Below are positions 11,349-20,204 of a DNA stretch of 64,000 nucleotides, piece by piece. Position 1 is the first letter of the stretch. Each line of letters starts with the position of its first letter. The position numbers and the translations under genes were made by a program. Source of the DNA: Nitzschia sp. DOCU1 (lineage: Eukaryota > Bacillariophyta > Bacillariophyceae > Bacillariales > Bacillariaceae); contig OX595986.1 in NCBI GenBank assembly GCA_951394045.1, forward strand, positions 1,612,001 through 1,676,000, read 5' to 3'. The notes below the pieces were generated by a model, which saw nothing but the letters and a program-made list of their open reading frames with translations, did no database searches and had not been told where the DNA came from.

Positions 11349-12413
11349 CTAACCAAGCCACTTCAAATCTTTTGATTCCCTTAGTGCTTGTGAGGTCTTC
11401 TTCCTTGCATCTGAAGTGGATAGGACAATGTATTTCCCCGTAGCATTATCGAGTCTCAGGAATCGGCCTCCGCATGATTGCACGTGATTGACGATCGCGG
11501 CACTCAAGTCTGTCTTGGCTGCCTTTGTTTCAATACCTCTATAGTTACGTCTCATGTTGTTAATTACATTTCGATAGCGCTTGTTGCCAACCCAGTGATT
11601 GGATCTCCCACCTCTCCCACACAAAACGTCGTTCTCCGACGGCTTTTCGACGTAGATTAGAGGCTCTTGGTACGCCGCAATGCGCTGCCAGGTAGTACAA
11701 CTATTCGTAGGATTGTATAGAACGCTCATATCAGCTGTCGTGATTGGACCCAACCGTTCTGTTGAATGTAGCGTTTGCTTGCCTGTGGCTGCTCCCATCT
11801 TATTTGCGAGTATCCCGCTGCTGGTGACCATACGACGATCATCGCAGGTAGTATTACTAGGAGGACACTCCAACGCAAGTAGGGCGTCGATAAGTTGACT
11901 TCGTTTCGAAGACAACGCTGGCCCTCCTCCAGCATTCAATTGAAAAAGACTTGCGTTCATTCGATTTTCAGAAAGGGAATTCAACCTCAAAGTTGAGTTG
12001 CGAACGGAATCCAAGAGCCACGGGGATGGCTGTTGCATGAATGGGCTACTGTGTCCCATGCTTGGGCCTCCAGCCGCAGATCCGCCCATCAAAAGTCTTG
12101 AAGCTGTTTCCAGTTCGTTGAGCTTCTCCAACATGGGTGATGCTGTAGAAAAGTTCACACCCACTGTCGACTGGCGCGGGAACAAAGTCTCCAATAGAGA
12201 GTTTGGTGTGTGCCGCATCGGGTGCAAAAACTCCATTTGCTGATACATGAATGCACTTGGTGGTATCCTTCGCCCTGTTTCCTGTTCGTCTCTCCTACGA
12301 AGTCGTAGAGCCATGGCACCTGCAGCTTGGGAAGAGTTCAGCGAGGTAGCGATTGACATATTCCTCAAAGTCAAGCGAGACATTTCTTCTTGGGCTTGCG
12401 GTGCTGGATTCAT
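11349..12413 (-). CDS. DUF6824-domain protein (diatom-expanded family)
   Basis: The single-exon product is 354 residues. The C-terminal 100 residues carry the highly conserved block beginning ENDVLCGRGGRSNHWVGNKRYR, then the helix-rich continuation that defines DUF6824. That domain is common and expanded in diatoms and probably binds nucleic acid or acts in regulation, but its biochemistry is not established. The first 240 residues are low-complexity, rich in Met, Ser, Leu and Asn, with repeated MG/MN segments, and look disordered. This layout of a disordered N-terminus and one folded domain suggests a regulator. ATG 12413 opens the frame; the Ser/Met-rich N-terminus starts immediately. Confidence 0.82.
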   Translation of the reverse strand: MNPAPQAQEEMSRLTLRNMSIATSLNSSQAAGAMALRLRRRDEQETGRRIPPSAFMYQQMEFLHPMRHTPNSLLETLFPRQSTVGVNFSTASPMLEKLNELETASRLLMGGSAAGGPSMGHSSPFMQQPSPWLLDSVRNSTLRLNSLSENRMNASLFQLNAGGGPALSSKRSQLIDALLALECPPSNTTCDDRRMVTSSGILANKMGAATGKQTLHSTERLGPITTADMSVLYNPTNSCTTWQRIAAYQEPLIYVEKPSENDVLCGRGGRSNHWVGNKRYRNVINNMRRNYRGIETKAAKTDLSAAIVNHVQSCGGRFLRLDNATGKYIVLSTSDARKKTSQALRESKDLKWLG

Positions 12414-13745
12414 CGTTCGTCAAAAGTATGGACGATGGAAGAAATTTGATTTCGGTCGAACAGGTTGATGTCCTCGAATGCAGTTTCTTTCGCCACCGAC
12501 AACAACTATGGTGTAAGTAAAATTCGCTTTCTTTTGTGCTTGTCAATTGATCACAAGTCCTCGCTCCAAGCAGGTGGCATCATATCACATTCACAGGTGA
12601 GGAACAAGCAATGAATGCTGAAGATCATCGGGGAAACCCGCCGGCAAAAGTAATAAGTTTCGGCAGTGTTCGAAAGATGGCGAAGTATGATAGAGAATTC
12701 GGAACAAAGTTTGAGAATATTTAAGCCTACAGTAAAGGGAGTGCAATATAAACGTATCCGGCTTATGTAATACGCGATCAAAAAATGCATAAATGTTGTG
12801 GTGTTTGGCCGTCGCCATCTCCTCTTTCGAAAATGCCCCAATCACGAGCAGTACACCTGCTTTTGTTTCAGTCTTCTAATCAATTATGGTGGCGGCTCGG
12901 ATGAGCTGCCCAAGATTGATCTTTTTTCGACTGTTAATCAAATAAGCTGGATAGACCTTGCATTAATTGTAGATGCTGGTCGTGTGAACTGGAGATAATT
13001 ATAAACCGCACAAGTCTCACCGTTTTTGGAAATTCCATGAACCATCGTGCTAATAGCGCGTTTCCGGCATTCATGCATACCGTAGTTCGATTCCAACACT
13101 TTTAGGTCTCTCTCTGATTGTCTCATTGTAGGCCTACAGTACAGTACAGCCCTGTCCTCGCTGCAAGGAAGTGAGGTGGATACCAGGGTCAGTTAGCGAG
13201 TATGTACCGTTAGTACGTAGTAATTCATCCCACGTTACCAGATCTGGCTAGGTAGGTAGTAGAACCGACTATTCATTCGGCGGATTTCCCCGTCGGCAAA
13301 GCCCCGGCTCTCTGCTAGAAGTAGAAAGAAGGACTTCTTCTTGGTTCCTGGTAGTACTGGAACAGATGCTCCTACGTGTACCAAGTTACGAAAATAGTTG
13401 TCCTTTCATTCAACCTTGAACCAACTTCCTCATTTCCGATCAAAGGAAATTCATTATCAAACAAGCGAAACCGCGAACCGACTATTTATTCGGCAGATTT
13501 CCCCGCCGAGAATGAGGAGATGAAAACATGCAAAATGTGGCGTCCTTTTCTCGTTAGTTGCGGTTCGGCATCCCAATGATTGATTGCGCCACCTATTCGA
13601 ATCGAATGAATCGTACAAGCAAAGGCGAATGTAGAGTTGCTCCCGCTCGTACGACGCACGTACGGATAGCTGGCAGAGCGCTGGAATGTGGGCCGACTCG
13701 TACGACTTCAACTGCCAGCACCAACCACGAGAATCTTCCAAGAAG
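12414..13745. other. Gene-free region upstream of the first Copia element
   Basis: There are about 1.3 kb between the DUF6824 gene and the Copia target site with no supported gene. Frames of 60-107 codons on both strands are incidental. The region holds two copies of a 35-bp repeat (listed separately) and a few GTAC/GTAG-rich stretches near 13130-13260. It presumably contains the DUF6824 promoter. Confidence 0.4.
13262..13509 (+). repeat. Two copies of a 35-bp dispersed repeat
   Basis: Copies at 13262-13296 and 13475-13509 share GAACCGACTATTyATTCGGC followed by rGATTTCCCCGyCG, differing at only a few positions. A more diverged relative lies at about 22041-22075 (ACCAACTATTCAGTCA, then GGGTTTCCCGCC). 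The shared TTTCCCCGCC/TTTCCCGCC core resembles an E2F-type site. Whether this is a regulatory motif or the remnant of a small repeat family is open. Confidence 0.45.
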
Positions 13746-13751
13746 ATCTCC

Positions 13752-14063
13752 TGTTCAAATACGGTAAATCTGGTGGTCAAGGATCGCTCTTCACGACGTC
13801 ATCAGCGTGATGACGCAATCGTATAGGGAAGTGCAACGTTCACTCCCGAACAGCCACGTGCTGACTCCAACGAGGAGAAGGCATGGAGATGGCACTAAGT
13901 ACGATACAAATCAGAGTACATCAGCTGTCTATCTCGACAGCATACATTTAGTTTACGCACTGTTAGTGCTCATAAGTTTCAGAATCAACACACTGCAACA
14001 CAACCACAAGTTATTTGAGCTCTTTTTACGATTAGCCAGTACCGGTCATCGTAGATTTCAACA
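13752..14063 (+). repeat. 5' LTR of Copia element 1
   Basis: 312 bp, TG...CA ends. It should contain the promoter and RNA start of the element. It carries the CRE-like inverted repeat described separately. It matches the 3' LTR at a constant offset of 5973 bp with no difference noticed. Confidence 0.93.
13796..13816 (+). promoter_or_regulatory. CRE-like inverted repeat in the LTR
   Basis: Within the 5' LTR lies the inverted repeat CGTCATCAGCGTGATGACG (13797-13815): 8-bp arms and a 3-bp spacer. It contains ACGTCA (13796-13801) and TGACGC (13811-13816). These cores correspond to bZIP/CRE-type sites, and similar cores are described as CO2/cAMP-responsive elements in the Phaeodactylum carbonic anhydrase promoter. 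The same block recurs in the 3' LTR at 19769-19789. Function here is inferred from motif identity only. Confidence 0.45.
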
Positions 14064-14077
14064 CGCTTCCTCTGCGC
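14064..14077 (+). other. Probable primer-binding site (initiator tRNA D-arm)
   Basis: The 14 nt immediately after the 5' LTR, CGCTTCCTCTGCGC, are the reverse complement of GCGCAGAGGAAGCG. Eukaryotic initiator Met-tRNAs have GCGCAGNGGAAGCG in the D-arm, around nucleotides 10-23, where N varies by species. The site touches the LTR as a primer-binding site must. It would require an internal tRNA fragment, not a tRNA 3' end, as primer, as known in principle for Drosophila copia, which uses a 5' half-tRNA. The exact diatom tRNA sequence is not available here. Confidence 0.6.
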
Positions 14078-14120
14078 ATAAGAGACATACAAGTTCTTCA
14101 ACAGTTAATCATCAGCTACA

Positions 14121-15479
14121 ATGGCCGCCAACCTTCAGGTTCCTCCAGTGGTTCCACCAATGATACCACCGATAGTACCGCCTCCGGTCGTGCCACCAGC
14201 GGTCCCCCCAGCGGGGCCGCCAGCTCAGCAAAACATCGCTGCGCCAACGTTTGCACTCACGCCAGCTCTCGCACATGCGAATGTGCTTGACTACACGACA
14301 TCCGAGGGAATGAAGATTTGGTCATCCGCAACTTCCTCAATGTACTCATCCGACGAAGAAGGCTTCGACTGCTCTCCCGAACGAATGAAGGATTTCCTCA
14401 ACAGGAAAGGCGGACGAGCAGCTATCAACGGATGGGACGACTCCTTCCTAGCAATCCCTGAAGATCCCAACAATCCAATCGGACCAGCATCCAATTTCCT
14501 CAATCACTACGGAGAGTACACCCTCGACTACCTGCATCAGTGTGCACAAGTCTACGTCAACGCTCAGAATCGAGCTGCTCAAGACTCCGTGCAAGCGTAC
14601 AACTGCATCATGAACAGCTTAAATGCATCGGGTCGCAACAAGATAGCAGCATACAAGGACGAGTACACTGTCAGCAACAAGGGCGTGGGAATTCTCCTAC
14701 TCAAAGTGGTCATACGGGAATCAAGCATCGACACGAACGCAACAACCGCACACATCAGGACTCAACTCTCCTCTCTGGATACCTACCTACCTACCATAGG
14801 CAACGACATAGGCAAGCTGAATCTGTACGTAAAAGGACTTGTGGATGCTTTAGCCGCGCGAGGCGAGATCACAAACGACCTTTTGGTAAATTTGTTCAAA
14901 GGCTATCACGCCGCAAGCGACAAACGATTCATTGCCTACATCGAGAAGAAAGAAGAGGAATACGAGGATGGAACCACGGCGATCACTCCAAGCACTCTCA
15001 TGGCATTGGCCAAAAACAAGTACGAGGTGCTAGTCGAAAAGAACCAGTGGAACGCACCATCTTCGGAAGAAGAAAAGATTATGGTGCTCGAGGCCACTCT
15101 GAAACGACTCCAAGGTCAACAGAGAACTGCCGGCAAGTCTAGAACGACTGAAAGCAATGACAACAAAGCCGGCAAGGCCAAAGGCAACAACAAGAAGAAG
15201 AAGTCCGACATGCCTGCGTGGGTGTCCGTCAAACCCAAAGCTGGGGAACCCACAAACAAGACAGTCGATGGCAAGCAATGGTGGTTCTGCGCCAATCATC
15301 AAAAGTGGTGCCGCCATTCGACCGACAAGTGCGAGAAGAAAGGATTGGGAAAGGGAAAGGATGGAGGCAACGCGACAACTTCGAAACCAGCAACGCCGAC
15401 TACAACGACTAAACAAGAGTCGAAGTTTGCAAAAGCAATGACTGCTCTCGCCGATATCGCCGAAGAAACTGAGGAGTGA
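14121..15479 (+). CDS. gag: Copia element 1 Gag
   Basis: The 452-residue Gag begins 57 nt after the LTR. The N-terminus is a Pro-rich run (VPPVVPPMIPPIVPP), followed by a helical capsid-like region (about 60-330). A basic linker precedes a zinc-knuckle-like motif near residue 393: F-C-A-N-H-Q-K-W-C-R-H-S-T-D-K-C, readable as C-x2-H-x5-H-x4-C. A Lys/Gly-rich tail ends at a TGA (15477-15479). The downstream pol frame is in the same phase and open right after this TGA, so Gag is the main product and Gag-Pol would need readthrough or another bypass. Gag packages the RNA into virus-like particles. Confidence 0.88.
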   Translation: MAANLQVPPVVPPMIPPIVPPPVVPPAVPPAGPPAQQNIAAPTFALTPALAHANVLDYTTSEGMKIWSSATSSMYSSDEEGFDCSPERMKDFLNRKGGRAAINGWDDSFLAIPEDPNNPIGPASNFLNHYGEYTLDYLHQCAQVYVNAQNRAAQDSVQAYNCIMNSLNASGRNKIAAYKDEYTVSNKGVGILLLKVVIRESSIDTNATTAHIRTQLSSLDTYLPTIGNDIGKLNLYVKGLVDALAARGEITNDLLVNLFKGYHAASDKRFIAYIEKKEEEYEDGTTAITPSTLMALAKNKYEVLVEKNQWNAPSSEEEKIMVLEATLKRLQGQQRTAGKSRTTESNDNKAGKAKGNNKKKKSDMPAWVSVKPKAGEPTNKTVDGKQWWFCANHQKWCRHSTDKCEKKGLGKGKDGGNATTSKPATPTTTTKQESKFAKAMTALADIAEETEE

Positions 15480-18400
15480 TTCCTCAATCTGCCGACGAGG
15501 TTACAAGATACCCTGGCCGTATGGACATACATTGGCCTGGCGTACTTGATAATCTACATATGGGTGACGGTCTATGCCGACAGCTGCTACTACTACTATC
15601 CTAAGAAGCAACGCTTTCGGGCTAAGTTAACTCGCTATTTAGCATATCTACGAGCCTGGAAAATCGCGATTTGGACTAGTTTTAGGCTGCGAATGAAGCA
15701 CAGTCAACAAAACAAGGAAGTGAGGCGACGACGGGACATCGCCAGCAAGTACCGACGCAACGACATGCCGCTACAATGTCACGTCTGCGGCAGCATCAAC
15801 TTTGCAGCGCCGCGAACACTACAAGTCTGGCAAGTCCTATTGGCAATGGAGACGATGACGAACAAAGGAGAACGGTTAGCAGTGATCGATACAGACTCGA
15901 CAACCCTTGGGATCGACAATCGCGCGACGGCTTACCTATCGGGGTTCATCGAGGACTTCCCCGGTGAACTACAGCCAACAAATCGGATCGTGAACGGGTT
16001 CATGGGAGCCAAGGCCACGAATGTGTCAACAGGAACAGCAAAAGTAAGGTTAGAAGCCGACGGCGGCGACGTGCACGACTTCACTCTGCACGATTCCTAC
16101 TACGTACCTGGATGCGGAATACGCCTCTTCAGCCCACAACATTGGGCCCAACAAATGAAAAGACAACATCGCGGCCCAGCCCAATCGACAACCACACACG
16201 ACCGCGTCATCCTCAGCTCCAAAGACTTCACCAAAACGATCCCACTCGATCCGGTCACCAACGTGGCGACGTGTCGGACCGCCCCCGGATACTCCAAGTT
16301 TGCGGCGTTTTGTGCGGAGGCAGGATTCGACGATGACGGCGACGACGTCCTGGCATTCGATGCACAGGTTATCTCCGACGATGAAGATGACGATCCTGCG
16401 GATTTCTCGAATATAGGCAACGATAATGTTAGCGACGACGTTAACAACAACATACGCGACGACACAGAAAACTTACTCGGACCAACGCCTGCTCCACCTG
16501 CCAATCCTGCGAGGATAGTGGATGAAACAGAGGTTGAGAGAGAGGAAAGGAAGCTCGAGACCGAATTACTGACTTACCATCTGCGCTTCGCCCATGTATC
16601 CTTTCGGAAACTACAGATCATGGCGCGATACTCCATCATCCCAAGGCGACTGGCCAAATGTCGCGTTCCCGTATGTGCAGCCTGCATGTTCGGTAAAGCA
16701 ACAAAGCGTCAGTGGAGGCAGAAGGCACCAATCAACAAGGACGAAGCTTACTTACCAACAAAACCGGGTGAAGTGGTCTCGGTCGACCAAATGAAGTCCC
16801 CAACACCGGGGTTCATCGCGCAGATGACAGGTATCTTGACGACGAAGCGATACGTGTATGCAACTGTCTACGTGGACAGCTACTCATCGTTCGGCTACGT
16901 CTACCTGCAGAAGACCGCTAGTGCTGACGAGACGATCGAGGGCAAGCATGCATTCGAACGTCTGTGCCAGCAAAACGGTTTCAGAGTCCAACATTATCAT
17001 GCCGACAATGGAATTTTCAAGGCCAACAAATGGGTGCTTGACTGCCACAAATGCGAGCAAGGTCTCTCATTCGCGGGAGTCAACGCGCATCACCAGAACG
17101 GACAGGCGGAAGCTCGAATCAGACGACTACAAGAGCTGACGCGCACACAACTGACCTACGCAAAACGACAATGGCCACAGGAGATCTCGGCGAACCTCTG
17201 GCCATACGCCCTCCGAATTGCGAACGATGCAAACAACGCGACACCCAATCTGGCCGACAAACCTGACTACCGCTCCCCAGCGGAGCTCTTCTACAGTACG
17301 AAGGTCTCCACCAACGCCAAGCGCTGGCAACACTTCGGTTGTCCAGTGTACGTGTTGGACAGGAACTTGCAACAGAACAAACCGCTCCACAAGTGGGTCA
17401 GTAGAGCGAGGGTTGGGGTGTACCTGGGACGATCACCACACCACTCTCGTTCTATTGCGCTGGTGCTGGACATCAAGACGGGACTTGTGTCTCCACAGTT
17501 CCACATCAAGATGGACACAATGTTTGACACCATAGCACAACTCTACCAGTCGGTGGAGAGTGCTAGCACACAACAATCGCTATGGCAAATCAAGGCGGGG
17601 TTTGTTCAGCAGTCACAAGCGAATGTGACAGCACCCAAGCAGGGCAATGCGACAACCACAGCTTCGAAAAGAAAACAGGTCACTACACAAAACTCTCAGA
17701 CAAGAGAGGGCACCCAAGTTCCAGAGGGAGCCTACGTGGCACCACCTGAACCACGCACAGTCGACATGTCCCCGAAGACAGACAGGGACAGCGGTTCTCC
17801 CACCGTTACAGAAGGGAACACACCCGGGAATGGCAAACAACAGCCATCTACACAACAACACCAGTCTCCACGAATGCAATCAGAATCTGGTACGGCCACC
17901 AGGCGATCGCAGAGACGCGTGCAACCTGCGCAACGACTGATAGAAGCAATGACAGCGGAACTCACTACGCAAAGTGATGTTCCTGGCGAAGTGTTCTCCT
18001 TCCAGGCGATGTTCCCAAGCGACGGCAGGTCCATCAACGAGGACCTGAACCCACTCTATGCCTACAAAGCCAATGCAGACCCCGACACTCTGTATCTTCA
18101 CGAGGCTCAGAGGGAGAGCGACTGGGAACAGTTCGGCGAAGCAATGGAACTGGAGATCAAGCAACAGGTCGACATGGGAGTCTACACCATCATGTTACTC
18201 ACCGACATACCAACGGGGACTACCGTGCTACCTGCAGTGTGGCAACTGCGCCGCAAGCGCGACATAAGGACGGGCGCAATCAAGAAATACAAGGCACGAT
18301 GCAATATCGACGGTTCTCGAATGCGACACGGCGAGCACTACGATCAGACGTATGCTCCGGTTGCCGGATGGCCCTCGATAAGGCTACTGCTGGCGCTGGT

Positions 18401-19694
18401 TCTACTCTTCAATTGGCGAACGGTCCAACTCGACTACGTGCTCGCGTACCCACACGCGCCAGCAGACAGGGACCTCTACATGAAGCTACCAAAGGGATTC
18501 ACCCTCGACGGCGTTGACGACCCAAGCAAGTATTGTCTACGAGTCAACCGCAACCTCTATGGGGGAAAAAGCGCCTCTCGTATATGGTATCAATATCTGA
18601 GGAAACGGCTCATCGACAAGTGCCATTTCGTGGTGTCCAAGCACGACGAGTGTGTATTCTACAAGGGCAACATGATCTACGTCCTCTACACCGACGACTC
18701 AATCTTAGCCGGTCCTGACCAGGCAGAGATCGAGCGAACGATACAGGAAATGAGAGACGCAAACCTCAACATTACCATTGAGGGAGATCTCACGGACTTT
18801 CTCGGAGTCAACATCGATCGGAAAGAAGACGGAACGATACACCTGACGCAACCCAAGCTAATCGAACAGGTGATATCGGACCTACGCATGCAGTATGACA
18901 ATGTACGAACCAAGGACATCCCCATGGCGTCCAGCAGGCTACTGTCACGTCACCTGAGCTCCACACCACACGACGACTCGTTCCACTACAGGAGTGTCAT
19001 CGGCAAGCTCAACTACGTCGAGCGCGGATCAAGGCCAGACATCGCATACGCAGTGCACCAGTGTGCACGGTTCTCCATCGACCCAAAGAAAGAACACGGC
19101 GATGCAATACGCTGGATCACACGTTACCTGCTCGGCACACGAGACAAAGGAATAATCTTCAAGGCAGATCCTTCGAAGGGATTGGAGGTATTCGTCGACG
19201 CCGACTTCGCGGGGAACTGGGACAAGGAACTGGCAGGATTCGACAAGGACACTGCTCGCTCCAGACACGGCTACATCATCTGCTACGCAGGAGTGCCAGT
19301 CACATGGAAATCACAGCTACAGCAAGAGATCGCTCTGTCTAGCTGCGAATCGGAGATCACAGGACTCTCGTACGCTTTGCGAGAGGCTATACCGATCATT
19401 GAGCTTCTGAGGGAGATGCAAGGACTCGGATTCAATGTGCACTTCGACAAGGCACACATCACTTGCAACGTCTACGAAGACAACATGGGCGCCATTGAGA
19501 TCGCCCGTACTCCCAAAGCAAGACCAAGAACAAAGCATATCAACAATCGTCTATTTCACTTCTACGACTATGTGGAGAGAGGCGACATCGAGATACATCA
19601 TATCCGATCCGAAGATCAACCTGCCGATATCCTGACCAAAGCATTAAGCGAGGATCTCTTCGTCAAACACAGACAGGTCATCATGGGATGGTAA
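15480..19694 (+). CDS. pol: Copia element 1 Pol (PR-IN-RT-RH)
   Basis: The frame is open from directly after the gag TGA to 19694 (1404 codons) with no other stop; the first internal ATG comes much later, so readthrough is the simplest route. The first residues contain a hydrophobic stretch (VWTYIGLAYLIIYIWVTVYA) and then CHVC. The protease motif is divergent (LGIDNRATAYLSG). The integrase has HLRFAH...CAAC zinc ligands and D-D-E residues in VSVDQM, YHADNG and NGQAEARI. Reverse transcriptase has QLDYVLAYPHA and the YxDD box LYTDDS. RNase H has VFVDADFAG, SSCESE, YEDNMGA and the C-terminal DQPADILTKAL. All catalytic boxes appear intact. Confidence 0.9.
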   Translation, partial: FLNLPTRLQDTLAVWTYIGLAYLIIYIWVTVYADSCYYYYPKKQRFRAKLTRYLAYLRAWKIAIWTSFRLRMKHSQQNKEVRRRRDIASKYRRNDMPLQCHVCGSINFAAPRTLQVWQVLLAMETMTNKGERLAVIDTDSTTLGIDNRATAYLSGFIEDFPGELQPTNRIVNGFMGAKATNVSTGTAKVRLEADGGDVHDFTLHDSYYVPGCGIRLFSPQHWAQQMKRQHRGPAQSTTTHDRVILSSKDFTKTIPLDPVTNVATCRTAPGYSKFAAFCAEAGFDDDGDDVLAFDAQVISDDEDDDPADFSNIGNDNVSDDVNNNIRDDTENLLGPTPAPPANPARIVDETEVEREERKLETELLTYHLRFAHVSFRKLQIMARYSIIPRRLAKCRVPVCAACMFGKATKRQWRQKAPINKDEAYLPTKPGEVVSVDQMKSPTPGFIAQMTGILTTKRYVYATVYVDSYSSFGYVYLQKTASADETIEGKHAFERLCQQNGFRVQHYHADNGIFKANKWVLDCHKCEQGLSFAGVNAHHQNGQAEARIRRLQELTRTQLTYAKRQWPQEISANLWPYALRIANDANNATPNLADKPDYRSPAELFYSTKVSTNAKRWQHFGCPVYVLDRNLQQNKPLHKWVSRARVGVYLGRSPHHSRSIALVLDIKTGLVSPQFHIKMDTMFDTIAQLYQSVESASTQQSLWQIKAGFVQQSQANVTAPKQGNATTTASKRKQVTTQNSQTREGTQVPEGAYVAPPEPRTVDMSPKTDRDSGSPTVTEGNTPGNGKQQPSTQQHQSPRMQSESGTATRRSQRRVQPAQRLIEAMTAELTTQSDVPGEVFSFQAMFPSDGRSINEDLNPLYAYKANADPDTLYLHEAQRESDWEQFGEAMELEIKQQVDMGVYTIMLLTDIPTGTTVLPAVWQLRRKRDIRTGAIKKYKARCNIDGSRMRHGEHYDQTYAPVAGWPSIRLLLALVLLFNWRTVQLDYVLAYPHAPADRDLYMKLPKGFTLDGVDDPSKYCLRVNRNLYGGKSASRIWYQYLRKRLIDKCHFVVSKHDECVFYKGNMIYVLYTDDSILAGPDQAEIERTIQEMRDANLNITIEGDLTDFLGVNIDRKEDGTIHLTQPKLIEQVISDLRMQYDNVRTKDIPMASSRLLSRHLSSTPHDDSFHYRSVIGKLNYVERGSRPDIAYAVHQCARFSIDPKKEHGDAIRWITRYLLGTRDKGIIFKADPSKGLEVFVDADFAGNWDKELAGFDKDTARSRHGYIICYAGVPVTWKSQLQQEIALSSCESEITGLSYALREAIPIIELLREMQGLGFNVHFDKAHITCNVYEDNMGAIEIARTPKARPRTKHINNRLFHFYDYVERGDIEIHHIRSEDQPADILTKALSEDLFVKHRQVIMGW

Positions 19695-19715
19695 CACTCG
19701 CTCGAGTCAATCCTT

Positions 19716-19724
19716 GAGAGGGAG
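19716..19724 (+). other. Polypurine tract of Copia element 1
   Basis: GAGAGGGAG sits directly against the 3' LTR and fits the plus-strand primer site used in reverse transcription. Confidence 0.75.
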
Positions 19725-20036
19725 TGTTCAAATACGGTAAATCTGGTGGTCAAGGATCGCTCTTCACGACGTCATCAGCGTGATGACGCAATCGTATAGG
19801 GAAGTGCAACGTTCACTCCCGAACAGCCACGTGCTGACTCCAACGAGGAGAAGGCATGGAGATGGCACTAAGTACGATACAAATCAGAGTACATCAGCTG
19901 TCTATCTCGACAGCATACATTTAGTTTACGCACTGTTAGTGCTCATAAGTTTCAGAATCAACACACTGCAACACAACCACAAGTTATTTGAGCTCTTTTT
20001 ACGATTAGCCAGTACCGGTCATCGTAGATTTCAACA
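19725..20036 (+). repeat. 3' LTR of Copia element 1
   Basis: 312-bp copy of the 5' LTR with the same TG...CA ends, followed by the ATCTCC target duplication. Confidence 0.93.
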
Positions 20037-20204
20037 ATCTCCCACGCTAAAGATTATTGAGAACCTCCATCCATCACTGATGACATCCCTCTACTAGCTA
20101 GATAGTAGCTATTATACCACAACCCCTCGAACCCACAACCCCTCAGCTCTGCCGTCTTGGGCCTTGACATATTATAGTTTGCACCTCCGATATCTCCGTG
20201 CAAC

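Larger units (their letters stand above)
13752..20036 (+). mobile_element. Complete, very young Ty1/Copia LTR retrotransposon
   Basis: Two 312-bp LTRs (13752-14063 and 19725-20036) begin TGTTC and end CAACA. By eye they are identical. They are flanked by a 6-bp target duplication ATCTCC (13746-13751 and 20037-20042). Inside are a probable primer-binding site at 14064, gag, pol in the order protease, integrase, reverse transcriptase, RNase H, and a polypurine tract ending at 19724. Domain order is that of Copia (Pseudoviridae). The gag and pol frames are uninterrupted except for one in-frame TGA between them. Identical LTRs and open frames imply insertion too recent for mutations to accumulate, so the copy may be competent. 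Confidence 0.93.

Noticed and set aside
15030..15416. Hydrophobic 128-codon minus-strand frame inside gag
   Set aside because: Antisense shadow of Lys-rich gag coding sequence, which reads as Leu/Phe on the other strand.
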